A stretch of DNA of 30,070 bases from assembly GCA_036645575.1 (NCBI GenBank), contig JAVXNW010000018.1, forward strand, positions 1-30,070, read 5' to 3'. The stretch comes from JAVXNW01 sp036645575. Its GTDB lineage: Bacteria > Bacillota > Clostridia > Christensenellales > Aristaeellaceae. Below the pieces are notes generated by a model that saw only the letters and a list, made by a program, of their open reading frames with translations, was not told where the DNA came from and searched no databases. A program made the translations under genes and the position numbers. How positions within the stretch are numbered: the stretch's first letter is position 1; the number at the start of each line of letters is the position of its first letter. Of this stretch, positions 16,903 through 24,802 are shown one piece after another.

Positions 16903-17662
16903 TATCTAGCCTCCTCCTCGCACGCCAGAAAAACAGCGCGCCCACAAGCAGTGTCGCCGTCAGGTACAAAAGGAGCGCCGCGCCCAGCAGCGGAAGGGGC
17001 GCAAGGCCCGCCGCGCCGTCTGAAAGCGCGGTGACATTGAACCACGGCGGGAGTTCGAGCATCAGGCTCACCTCAGAGAGCAGCCGGTGCAAAAGCAGCG
17101 GCGCGACAAGCGTCATGGGCACGTTTGGATAAAACGCCGAAAAGCACAGCGCGGTCGTCGCCCAGAACCCGCCCGACAAAAACGCGAGCAGCAAATGGCT
17201 CAGGTAGTACGCGAGATAGCGCGCCATGCCGCCGCCAATCAGCAGCGACTTGAGGTACACAAGCTCCATAAAGGTGGGCTCCAGCGAAAAACCCTGCGGA
17301 TAGCGCAGGTTGATCAGCACCACAAAGGCGAGCATGGCGCCCATTGCGGCAAGGCCGCCCGACAGCGCGCAGCAGAAGACCTTGCTCAGAAGGTAGCGCC
17401 GCTTGCCCGCGCGAAGCGCCGCCGTGCCCGCGTAGGTCGCCTGCCAGTCCGCGCAAAAGCCGGTGCCAAACGGCAGCGCCGCGATCGCCGGCATGACCAG
17501 CGAGACAAAGGAGATGCTCGCGCTCAACTCAAACAGCATCAGCGGGTCGCCCGCCTCGTCCAGCAGCAGGTAGGACACGCTTTGCACATACAGCAACAGT
17601 CCCGCCAGCACGGAGATGAGCAGCCACCCGCCCAGCGCGCGCCGTCTATCCATCAGCAGCAT
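16892..17662 (-). CDS. ABC-2-type membrane protein (first permease)
   Basis: A 256-aa protein with a positively charged start (MLLMDRRRALGG) and about six membrane segments, ending in the charged tail FFWRARRRLDNAS. It is the first gene of the minus-strand operon. AAGGAGGGG lies 7 nt before the ATG at 17662. The early segment FGTGFCADWQATYAGTAALRAGKRRYLLSK resembles the coupling region of ABC-2 permeases such as those in lantibiotic immunity or NatB-like systems. The assignment rests on topology and neighbours. Confidence 0.75.
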   Translation of the reverse strand: MLLMDRRRALGGWLLISVLAGLLLYVQSVSYLLLDEAGDPLMLFELSASISFVSLVMPAIAALPFGTGFCADWQATYAGTAALRAGKRRYLLSKVFCCALSGGLAAMGAMLAFVVLINLRYPQGFSLEPTFMELVYLKSLLIGGGMARYLAYYLSHLLLAFLSGGFWATTALCFSAFYPNVPMTLVAPLLLHRLLSEVSLMLELPPWFNVTALSDGAAGLAPLPLLGAALLLYLTATLLVGALFFWRARRRLDNAS

Positions 17663-17717
17663 ACTTCATCCCCTCCTTTTGCGCGCCTGACCGTTCAAAC
17701 GCGGAAATTGCTACAAT

Positions 17718-17726
17718 ATTATGACA
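17718..17726 (-). promoter_or_regulatory. Candidate extended -10 promoter of the minus-strand ABC operon
   Basis: On the minus strand the sequence reads TGTCATAAT, an extended -10 with one mismatch, without a recognisable -35. It lies about 55 nt before the first permease start, in the 200-nt gap shared with the divergent aroQ promoter. Confidence 0.4.
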
Positions 17727-17789
17727 CATACCCATACGGTAGGGAAGGGGACTTGTGTAAAGATTGAACGGCGAAACACAGACAAGCCC

Positions 17790-17818
17790 TTTCAACCGCG
17801 GCGCGTTTGCGGTATAAT
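17790..17818 (+). promoter_or_regulatory. Sigma-A-type promoter of aroQ
   Basis: TTTCAA (17790-17795) and a perfect TATAAT (17813-17818) are spaced by 17 bp. The leader of about 38 nt carries GGGAGG at 17849-17854, 8 nt before the aroQ ATG. Confidence 0.65.
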
Positions 17819-17862
17819 GGCGCTGCGGTGATGGCAAAAGCGCCGTGCGGGAGGCAATGTAA

Positions 17863-18312
17863 ATGAAAATGCTGGTGCTCAACGGCCCCAACCTCAACCT
17901 GCTCGGCATTCGCGAGCCTGCGCTCTATGGCGCAAAGAGCTATCAGGCGCTGGAAGATGAAATTCGGCAGGCGGCGCGCGAAGCGGACGTTCAGGTGGAA
18001 ATCTTTCAGTCCAACCACGAGGGCGCGCTGGTGGACAAGCTGCAAGCGGCGCTCGGGCAATTTGACGGCGTGATCATCAACCCCGCCGCCTACACGCACA
18101 CCTCCGTCGCGCTGCTCGACGCGCTAAAGGCGATCGCGCTGCCCGCCATCGAGGTGCATTTGACCCAGGTGGACGCGCGCGAGGACTTTCGCAAGGTCAG
18201 CTTTGTGCGCGCGGCGTGCCTTGCGACCATCGTAGGGCACGGATTTGCGGGATATACCGAGGCGATCAAGCGCCTGAAGGCGCATATCGAGGCGCAAAAG
18301 CCTTCGCCGTGA
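17863..18312 (+). CDS. aroQ: Type II 3-dehydroquinate dehydratase
   Basis: Shikimate pathway enzyme that dehydrates 3-dehydroquinate to 3-dehydroshikimate; type II forms are dodecamers. The start MKMLVLNGPNLNLLGIREP is diagnostic. Active-site residues are all visible: Arg17 and Tyr22 on the mobile loop, Asn73, His79 in THTS, His99 in EVHLTQ, then Arg106 and Arg110. The segment after His99 reads VDAREDFR rather than the usual VHAREEFR, a change outside the catalytic set. The length of 149 aa is normal. It has its own promoter and no other shikimate genes nearby. Confidence 0.96.
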   Translation: MKMLVLNGPNLNLLGIREPALYGAKSYQALEDEIRQAAREADVQVEIFQSNHEGALVDKLQAALGQFDGVIINPAAYTHTSVALLDALKAIALPAIEVHLTQVDAREDFRKVSFVRAACLATIVGHGFAGYTEAIKRLKAHIEAQKPSP

Positions 18313-18321
18313 GCGGCGAAG
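18302..18321 (+). repeat. Hairpin across the aroQ stop codon
   Basis: CTTCGCCG (18302-18309) and CGGCGAAG (18314-18321) pair perfectly around TGAG, which contains the aroQ stop. No T run follows, so termination is not supported; it may stabilise the 3' end. Confidence 0.4.
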
Positions 18322-18376
18322 CGGGCATCGGCGCAGGCGGGGCTGGCTTAAATAAAGCGGGGATCGGCGCGGGCGG
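18321..18376. repeat. Near-exact 20-bp direct repeat
   Basis: The 20 bases at 18321-18340 and 18357-18376 match at 18 positions and start 36 bp apart, with a further GGGCGCGGGCGG remnant at 18386-18397. It lies in the 110-nt gap between aroQ and the hydrolase gene and looks like a local duplication of GC-rich spacer. No function is evident. Confidence 0.5.
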
Positions 18377-18422
18377 GCGGGCTTTGGGCGCGGGCGGCGC
18401 ATGACAGACGGAGGGGAAGAAC

Positions 18423-19205
18423 ATGAAAATCGTTGAGATGGCGCTTGCGTACGGCGGGCGATTGACCGGGTATCTGCACGAGGCGAGTCCAGAAATGACG
18501 CGCACGGCGCGCCCCGCGATCCTGATCTGCCCGGGCGGCGCGTATGAGTTTTTGTCCGACCGGGAAAAGGACCCGCCCGCGCTCGCGTTTTTCGCGGCGG
18601 GGTTTCAGGCGTTTGTGCTGGACTACGCGGTGCTGGAGGCGGCGGGGGCGATGCGCCCGCTTGCGCAGGCGAGCGACGCCGTGCGCAGGATGCGCGAAAA
18701 CGCCGAGGCGTGGCGCATTCGGCCGGACGCGGTCGCGCTATTGGGCTTTTCGGCGGGCGGGCATCTGGCGGCGAGCCTGGGAACGCTGTGGGCGGACGCG
18801 CATTTGGGCGCGCCCGATGGACAAAATCGGCCGGACGCGTGCGTACTGTGCTACCCGGTCATTAGCGCCGGGATATTTGCGCACAGGGTTTCGCTTGACC
18901 GGGTATCGGGCGGCGACAAGGCGCTTGAGGCGCTCTTTTCACTCGAGGCGCAGGTGACGAAAGACACGCCGCCGACATTTTTGTGGCACACGCAGGACGA
19001 TGAGCTGGTGCCGGTTGAAAACACGCTCTTGTTTGCGTCCGCGCTCAGAAAGGCGGGCGTGCCCTTTGAGATGCACGTATTTGAGTCGGGGCAGCACGGG
19101 CTGTCGATGAGCAACCATGAGGTGGACACCCCCAACGCCGCCTGCGAAGCGTGGTTTGCGCTCGCGCTCAAGTGGCTGCGCGCGCGGTTCGGGTTTGACG
19201 ACTGA
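18423..19205 (+). CDS. Alpha/beta hydrolase, esterase/acetyl-xylan-esterase-like
   Basis: A serine hydrolase of 260 aa in the BD-FAE/lipase-like group. The oxyanion strand is ICPGGAYEFLSDREK, in place of HGGG. The nucleophile elbow is GFSAGGH with Ser110. The acid is Asp192 or Asp193 in HTQDDELVP, and the base is His225 in GQHGLSM. Relatives cleave acetyl or other esters from carbohydrates. There is no signal peptide, so it is cytoplasmic. GGAGGGG at 18410-18416 precedes the ATG by 6 nt. The substrate is not known. Confidence 0.88.
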   Translation: MKIVEMALAYGGRLTGYLHEASPEMTRTARPAILICPGGAYEFLSDREKDPPALAFFAAGFQAFVLDYAVLEAAGAMRPLAQASDAVRRMRENAEAWRIRPDAVALLGFSAGGHLAASLGTLWADAHLGAPDGQNRPDACVLCYPVISAGIFAHRVSLDRVSGGDKALEALFSLEAQVTKDTPPTFLWHTQDDELVPVENTLLFASALRKAGVPFEMHVFESGQHGLSMSNHEVDTPNAACEAWFALALKWLRARFGFDD

Positions 19206-19261
19206 GGCTGCGCGGCGCAAAACGGGGATGGCAAAAATCGAGACAAGCGAGGACGAGGAAG

Positions 19262-20131
19262 ATGAAGGCGGAAAACAAGGCGATCATCCAAATGATGATC
19301 TGCGCGTCGCTGTGGAGCGTCGCGGGCATCTTTATCAAGTTGATTCACTTAAACGGCTTTGTGATCGCGGGCTTTCGCAGCCTGTTTGCGGCGCTCACGG
19401 TGCTTGTGTACATGCGCGTCAAGAAAGAGCGCATCGTCATCAGCAAAAACGTGCTCTTGAACGCGGTGTTTCTGGCGATCACCTTTTTGGGGTTTGTCGT
19501 CGCCAACAAGCTGACCACCGCCGCCAACGCGATTGTGCTGCAATTCACATCTCCGGTCTTTATCCTGATCGGCTCGGCGCTTTTTTTGAAGGAGCGCTTT
19601 ACCAGGGCCGACGTGCTGGTCGTGATCGCCACCTTTTTGGGGATTGCGCTGTTCTTTTTTGACCAGCTGGAGGGCGGCGCGCTGCTGGGGAACCTGATCG
19701 CGGTGGGCGCGGGCCTTTCGATGGCGTGCATGTTTCTGGCGGTCAAGAAGACCCAAGCGTCCGAGCGGATGAGCGGGATGCTCGCGGGGCATCTGCTGAC
19801 CGCGCTGATCGGCATTCCCTTTCTGATGTTCACCGAAAACCAGCTGGATGGGCAGGCGATTGGCTTTCTGGCGCTGCTCGGCGTGGTGCAGTTGGGCATT
19901 CCCTACATCCTCTACGGGCTGGCGGCGGAGTACTGCCCGCCGCTGGCGTGTTCGCTGATCGCGGCGATTGAGCCGCTGCTCAACCCCGTGTGGGTCGCGA
20001 TATTCGACGGCGAAACGCCGGGGATGTTCGCGCTGATCGGCGGCGTAATCGTCGTGTGCTCGATCACGCTGTGGTGCGTGTGGAAGGAAAGGCAGGCGCG
20101 CAGCCAACTTGGGCGGGAAGCCGCGCAGTGA
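19262..20131 (+). CDS. EamA/DMT-family permease
   Basis: Drug/metabolite transporter superfamily protein of 289 aa with ten hydrophobic segments in two related halves. The first half ends near the conserved FLKERFTRADVLVVIATFLGI, and the second contains the matching EPLLNPVWVAIFDGETP before its last two helices. Such proteins export or import small metabolites; the substrate cannot be inferred. It lies 56 nt after the hydrolase gene and starts at ATG 19262 behind an AGGACGAGGA-type site. Confidence 0.92.
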   Translation: MKAENKAIIQMMICASLWSVAGIFIKLIHLNGFVIAGFRSLFAALTVLVYMRVKKERIVISKNVLLNAVFLAITFLGFVVANKLTTAANAIVLQFTSPVFILIGSALFLKERFTRADVLVVIATFLGIALFFFDQLEGGALLGNLIAVGAGLSMACMFLAVKKTQASERMSGMLAGHLLTALIGIPFLMFTENQLDGQAIGFLALLGVVQLGIPYILYGLAAEYCPPLACSLIAAIEPLLNPVWVAIFDGETPGMFALIGGVIVVCSITLWCVWKERQARSQLGREAAQ

Positions 20132-20191
20132 GCGAGAAAACGGCCATGGCGTCGCGCGGCGGGTTTAGTTTGATGGATGGAGCGTGTTTTG

Positions 20192-20890
20192 ATGCCGGGA
20201 TATACAAAGGGTGTGCGGGACGGGGTCGCCATCGGTCTTGGGTATTTGTCGGTCGCGTTTTCCTTTGGGATCAACGCGGTGAGCGGGGGGCTGAGCGTGT
20301 TGCAGGCGGTGCTCATATCGCTTGCGAACGTGACGTCGGCGGGGCAGATGGCGGGGCTTGAGCAGATGATCAAGCTGGCGCCGCTATTTGAGGTGGCGCT
20401 TGTGCAGTTGACGATCAACCTGCGCTACGCGCTCATGTCGATTTCGCTTTCTCAGAAGCTGGACGACTCGGTGGGGACCATTCATCGCATGGCGATCGCC
20501 TTTGTCAATACCGACGAGGTATTTGCGGTGGCCAGCGCGCAGGCGGGGCTGCTCGGGAAAAACTACTTGTACGGGCTGATCACCGCGCCGTATCTCGGGT
20601 GGGCGCTGGGCACGCTGTTGGGCGCGGCGGCGGGCAGCCTGCTGCCGGGGAGCGTGAGCAATGCCTTGGGCATCATGATCTACGCGATGTTTGTCGCGAT
20701 CGTCATTCCCCCGACAAAGCACGACAAGGCGATCCGCTTTGTCGTGCTGGCGGCGGGCGTATTGAGCGTGGCGCTGTACTACCTGCCCGGCTTGCGCACG
20801 CTCTCGGGCGGCGCGATGATCATCGTGTGCTCGGTGGCGGCCGCGGCGCTTGGCGCGTGGCGCTACCCGGTGCGGGAGGAGGACGCATGA
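20192..20890 (+). CDS. azlC: Branched-chain amino acid exporter, large subunit (AzlC family)
   Basis: Large subunit of the AzlCD-type exporter. The N-terminus GVRDGVAIGLGYLSVAFSFGI is typical, with about six to eight membrane segments. AzlCD/YgaZH pairs export branched-chain amino acids and analogues. ATG 20192 follows GGAG (20179-20182) at 9 nt and gives 232 aa. ATG 20177 in the same frame adds five residues but has a poor site. The stop overlaps the azlD start by ATGA. Confidence 0.92.
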   Translation: MPGYTKGVRDGVAIGLGYLSVAFSFGINAVSGGLSVLQAVLISLANVTSAGQMAGLEQMIKLAPLFEVALVQLTINLRYALMSISLSQKLDDSVGTIHRMAIAFVNTDEVFAVASAQAGLLGKNYLYGLITAPYLGWALGTLLGAAAGSLLPGSVSNALGIMIYAMFVAIVIPPTKHDKAIRFVVLAAGVLSVALYYLPGLRTLSGGAMIIVCSVAAAALGAWRYPVREEDA

Positions 20891-21207
20891 ATGACAGCGT
20901 TTTTTGGCCGTACCTCGTGGTGATGGCGGGGGTCACGTACCTTACGCGCATGGCGCCGCTCGTGCTGTTTCGCAAAAAGATCAAGAACAAGTTCATCAAG
21001 TCGTTTTTGTGCTACGTGCCCTATGCGGTATTGACCGCGATGACGGTGCCGGGGATATTGTACGCGACCGGGTCGATGATCACGGCGGCGGCCGGGCTTG
21101 CGGTGGCGATTGGGCTGTCGTGGCGGGAAAAGTCGCTGTTCGTCGTGGCGATCAGCGCGGCGGGCGCGGTGTTTTTGACGCAAGTGCTGCTGGGCATGGT
21201 TCATTGA
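20887..21207 (+). CDS. azlD: Branched-chain amino acid exporter, small subunit (AzlD family)
   Basis: A 106-aa protein with four membrane segments and the family's YLTRMAPLVLFRKK near the start, followed by FLCYVPYAVLTAMTVP. It is the obligate partner of AzlC; the ATGA overlap with azlC supports coupled synthesis in a fixed ratio. Confidence 0.92.
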   Translation: MNDSVFWPYLVVMAGVTYLTRMAPLVLFRKKIKNKFIKSFLCYVPYAVLTAMTVPGILYATGSMITAAAGLAVAIGLSWREKSLFVVAISAAGAVFLTQVLLGMVH

Positions 21208-21244
21208 CGATGGACGCGGAAAAAGAGACCGGCAAAGGGGATAT

Positions 21245-22969
21245 ATGAAAGAACTTTGGTCGTATTTGAAGGACTACAAGAAGGAAAGCGTGCTGGGTCC
21301 GCTGTTTAAGATGCTGGAGGCGCTGTTTGAATTGGCCGTGCCGCTCGTCGTGGCGGCGATCATCGACGTGGGCATCGGACGGGGCGACGGCGCGTACGTG
21401 TGGAAGATGGGGCTGTGGCTGGTCGCGCTGGGCGTGGTGGGGATGATCAGCTCGCTCACGGCGCAGTACTACGCGGCCAAGGCGGCGGTGGGCATGGCGA
21501 CAAGGATGCGCCACGCGCTCTTTGCCCACGTACAGCGCTTTTCCTACGCGCAGCTGGACGCGCTGGGTGAGTCTACGCTGGTCACGCGCCAGACCAGCGA
21601 CATAAACCAGGTGCAGTCGGGCGTCAATCTGACGCTCAGGCTCTTTCTGCGCTCGCCGATCGTCGTGTTTGGCGCGATGATCATGGCCTTTACCGTGGAC
21701 GCGCGCGCGGCGTGGGTGTTCGTGGTCGCGATTCCGGTCTTGTCGCTTGTGGTGTTTGGCATCATGATCTTCACCATGCCGCTTTACAAGAAGGTGCAGG
21801 CAAGCCTTGACAAGGTGGTGGGCATCACGCGCGAAAACCTGAGCGGCGCGCGCGTGATCCGCGCGTTCGGCATCGAATCGCGCGAGGTCGAGGCGTTTAA
21901 CCGGGAAAACCAGCGGTTTACCACGCTTCAGCGCTTTGTTGGAAAATTGTCGGCGCTCATGAATCCGCTGACCTACCTGATCGTGAATGGCGCGCTGATT
22001 GCGCTCATCTGGGTGGGCGCGGTGCGCGTGGACGCGGGGCTGCTCACGCAGGGCGCGGTGGTCGCGCTGGTCAGCTACATGTCGCAGATTCTGGTGGAGC
22101 TGGTGAAGCTGGCCAACCTCATCATCACCATGACCCGCTCGATGGCCTGCTGGGCGCGCGTAAAGGACGTGCTCCATATGCCCGCGGGATTGGCGGAGGG
22201 CGCGCGGGAAAGCGGGGCGGCTGGGGCGGACGCGGTGCGGTTTGAGAACGTATTTCTGCGCTATCCGGGCGCGGGCGCGGAGGCGCTTTCGGGGCTTTCC
22301 TTTTGCGTAAAGCGGGGCGAGACGATTGGCGTGATCGGCTCGACCGGATCGGGCAAGAGTTCGCTGGTCAACCTGATCCCCCGGTTTTACGAGGCGAGTG
22401 GGGGGACGGTGCTGGTGGACGGGCGGGACGTCAAGGACTGGGACGTGGCGGCGCTTCGCGCGCAAATCGGGGTGGTTCCGCAGAAGGCGGCGCTTTTTTC
22501 CGGCACGGTTCGAAGCAACCTGCGCTGGGGCAACCAAGGCGCGAGCGACGAGCAGATGATTTGGGCGCTCAAGACCGCGCAGGCGTGGGCGTTTGTGTCG
22601 CAGAAGAAGGGCGCGTTGGACGCCCCGATCGAGCAGAAGGGGCGCAACCTGTCGGGCGGGCAGCGGCAGCGGCTGACGATTGCGCGGGCGCTGGTCAAGG
22701 CGCCCAAGATCCTGCTCTTGGACGACAGCGCGTCCGCGCTCGACTTTGCGACCGACGCGAAACTGCGCAAGGCGCTAAGTGCGTTGGCGGGGGAGACGAC
22801 GGTGTTCACCGTGTCGCAGCGCGCCTCGGGCGTCATGTACGCAGACCAGATTCTGGTGCTCGAGGATGGGCGTCTGGCGGGCGTGGGCAGCCACGCGTCG
22901 CTGATTAAGGACTGCGCGGTCTATCAGGAGATCTACTACTCGCAGTTCCCACGGGAGGACGCGCAATGA
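21245..22969 (+). CDS. ABC exporter half-transporter with degenerate ATPase site (BmrC/YheI-like)
   Basis: A 574-aa fused membrane and ATPase protein. The six-helix exporter domain (about 1-320) includes the coupling segment GITRENLSGARVIRAFGIE. The nucleotide domain has Walker A GSTGSGKSS (Lys371), signature LSGGQRQRL and Walker B LLLDDSASALD, where Asp494 stands in for the catalytic Glu. Gln525 replaces the switch His in TVSQRAS. This is the pattern of the non-hydrolysing site in heterodimers such as BmrCD. It overlaps the partner gene by ATGA. Multidrug or lipid export is the usual role; the substrate is unknown. Confidence 0.94.
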   Translation: MKELWSYLKDYKKESVLGPLFKMLEALFELAVPLVVAAIIDVGIGRGDGAYVWKMGLWLVALGVVGMISSLTAQYYAAKAAVGMATRMRHALFAHVQRFSYAQLDALGESTLVTRQTSDINQVQSGVNLTLRLFLRSPIVVFGAMIMAFTVDARAAWVFVVAIPVLSLVVFGIMIFTMPLYKKVQASLDKVVGITRENLSGARVIRAFGIESREVEAFNRENQRFTTLQRFVGKLSALMNPLTYLIVNGALIALIWVGAVRVDAGLLTQGAVVALVSYMSQILVELVKLANLIITMTRSMACWARVKDVLHMPAGLAEGARESGAAGADAVRFENVFLRYPGAGAEALSGLSFCVKRGETIGVIGSTGSGKSSLVNLIPRFYEASGGTVLVDGRDVKDWDVAALRAQIGVVPQKAALFSGTVRSNLRWGNQGASDEQMIWALKTAQAWAFVSQKKGALDAPIEQKGRNLSGGQRQRLTIARALVKAPKILLLDDSASALDFATDAKLRKALSALAGETTVFTVSQRASGVMYADQILVLEDGRLAGVGSHASLIKDCAVYQEIYYSQFPREDAQ

Positions 22970-24702
22970 AGCAGGCGGCGACGCTCAAAAAGGTGCTCAA
23001 ATACACCGAAAAATACAAGAAGCTGACCATCCTATCGATGCTGTTGGCGGCGGCGACGGTGGCGCTCACATTGGCGGTGCCGGTGTTGACCGGGCGCGCC
23101 ATCGACCTGATCGTTCAAAAGGGGCTGGTGGACTTTGCCGGGATCGGCGTGATTCTGCTGGAGATTGGCGCGTGCGTGCTGGCGACCTGCGCCTGCCAAT
23201 GGCTGATGAACGTGACAAACAACCGCATCACCTACGGCATGGTGCGCGACATCCGCGCCACGGCGTTTCAAAAGCTCACGGTCTTGCCGCTGGGCTATCT
23301 GGACAGCCACGCCTCGGGCGGGCTGGTCAGCCGCGTGATCGCGGACGTCGATCAGTTCTCCGAAGGGCTGCTGATGGGCTTTACCCAGCTGTTTACCGGG
23401 GTCATGACCATTGTGGGCACGCTTTTTGTGATGCTCAAGGTCAATTACCAGATCGCGCTGGTCGTGATCTTGGTGACGCCCGCGTCGCTCTTCGTGGCAA
23501 AGTTTATCGCCAAGCACACCTACGACATGTTCTGCCTGCAATCGGAGACGCGCGCGGAGCAGACCGCGCTGATTGACGAGATGATCAATGGGCAGAAGGT
23601 GGTCGTGGCGTTTGGGCAGGAGGACGCGGTGGTGGCGCGCTTTGACGAGATCAACGCGCGGTTAGAGGCCTGCTCGCGGCGCGCGGTCTTCTTTTCGTCG
23701 ATCACGAACCCGGCGACCCGCTTTATCAACGGCCTGGTCTACGCGGGCGTGGGCGTCGCGGGCGCGCTTTCCGTGCTGTCGGGCGGGCTCACGGTGGGCG
23801 TGCTCACCTGCTTTTTGAGCTACGCCAACCAGTACACCAAGCCCTTTAACGAGATATCCGGCGTGATGACCGAGTTTCAAAACGCGCTTGCGTGCGCGGG
23901 GCGCGTATTTGACCTGATCGACGAAAAGGAACAGCGCCCGGACGCGCAGGGCGCGCGCGTGCTCCAAGACGCGCGCGGCGAGATCGCGGTAAGCGACGTC
24001 TCCTTTTCCTATGACCCCACGCGAAAACTGATCGAGCACATGAACCTAATGGTGCGCCCCGGAAAGCGGATCGCCATCGTCGGCCCGACCGGGTGCGGAA
24101 AGACCACGCTGATCAACCTGCTGATGCGCTTTTACGACGTGGACGCGGGCGCCATTTCGGTCGATGGAACCGACGTGCGCGAGCTCACGCGCGAGAGCCT
24201 GCGCAAGCATTACGGGATGGTCCTTCAGGAGACTTGGCTCAAGACCGGAACGATCCGCGAAAACGTGACGCTTGGGCGGCCTGACGCAACCGACGAAGAG
24301 GTGATCGCGGCGTGCAAGGCGGCGCACGCGCATGGCTTCATCACGCGCCTTGGCGACGGCTACGCGACGCGCGTGACCGAGGACGGCGGCGGGCTTTCGC
24401 AGGGCGAAAAGCAGCTGCTCTCCATTGCGCGGGTGATGCTGTGCCTGCCGCCGATGCTGATCCTCGACGAGGCGACAAGCTCGATCGACACGCGCACCGA
24501 GGCGCGCATTCAGGCGGCGTTTTCGCGCATGATGGAGGGACGCACAAGCTTCATCGTCGCGCACAGGCTCTCGACCATTCGCAGCGCCGACATGATCGTG
24601 GTCATGCGGGACGGCTTGATCGTCGAGCAGGGCACCCACGCGGCGCTGATGGCGAACAAGGGCTTCTACGCGGCGCTGTACGAGAGTCAGTTTGCCCATT
24701 AA
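22966..24702 (+). CDS. ABC exporter half-transporter with canonical ATPase site (BmrD/YheH-like)
   Basis: The 578-aa partner of the preceding protein. The exporter domain covers about residues 15-320, including HASGGLVSRVIADVDQF and EMINGQKVVVAFGQE. The ATPase domain has Walker A GPTGCGKTT, signature LSQGEKQLLS, Walker B LILDEATSSID with catalytic Glu502, and the switch His533 in IVAHRLS. The variant LSQGE signature with intact Glu and His, beside a degenerate partner, matches the asymmetric heterodimer type. GGGAGG lies just upstream of the overlapping ATG. Confidence 0.94.
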   Translation: MKQAATLKKVLKYTEKYKKLTILSMLLAAATVALTLAVPVLTGRAIDLIVQKGLVDFAGIGVILLEIGACVLATCACQWLMNVTNNRITYGMVRDIRATAFQKLTVLPLGYLDSHASGGLVSRVIADVDQFSEGLLMGFTQLFTGVMTIVGTLFVMLKVNYQIALVVILVTPASLFVAKFIAKHTYDMFCLQSETRAEQTALIDEMINGQKVVVAFGQEDAVVARFDEINARLEACSRRAVFFSSITNPATRFINGLVYAGVGVAGALSVLSGGLTVGVLTCFLSYANQYTKPFNEISGVMTEFQNALACAGRVFDLIDEKEQRPDAQGARVLQDARGEIAVSDVSFSYDPTRKLIEHMNLMVRPGKRIAIVGPTGCGKTTLINLLMRFYDVDAGAISVDGTDVRELTRESLRKHYGMVLQETWLKTGTIRENVTLGRPDATDEEVIAACKAAHAHGFITRLGDGYATRVTEDGGGLSQGEKQLLSIARVMLCLPPMLILDEATSSIDTRTEARIQAAFSRMMEGRTSFIVAHRLSTIRSADMIVVMRDGLIVEQGTHAALMANKGFYAALYESQFAH

Positions 24703-24802
24703 TGGGTATTCTAAAGGGGAGAGATTTCCTAGGCAGGCGGCGCTCGATTGCCAAGGGTGGGCTTTGCGGGCGACCGGGCGACTCAAAAAACGGAGGTGCG
24801 AC

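Noticed and set aside
18216..18404. Short frame ending in repeated Gly-Ile-Gly-Ala-Gly-Gly
   Set aside because: Most of it is aroQ read out of frame; the repeat peptide only reflects the duplicated spacer DNA and has no ribosome site.
21152..22537. Minus-strand open frame of 461 codons opposite the ABC exporter gene
   Set aside because: It is a shadow of a well-identified gene on the plus strand, with composition typical of antisense frames in GC-rich DNA.
24692..24802. 37-residue N-terminal extension of CopA
   Set aside because: It overlaps the end of the ABC exporter gene, has no ribosome site and is unlike the family; GTG 24803 behind GGAGGTG is better.
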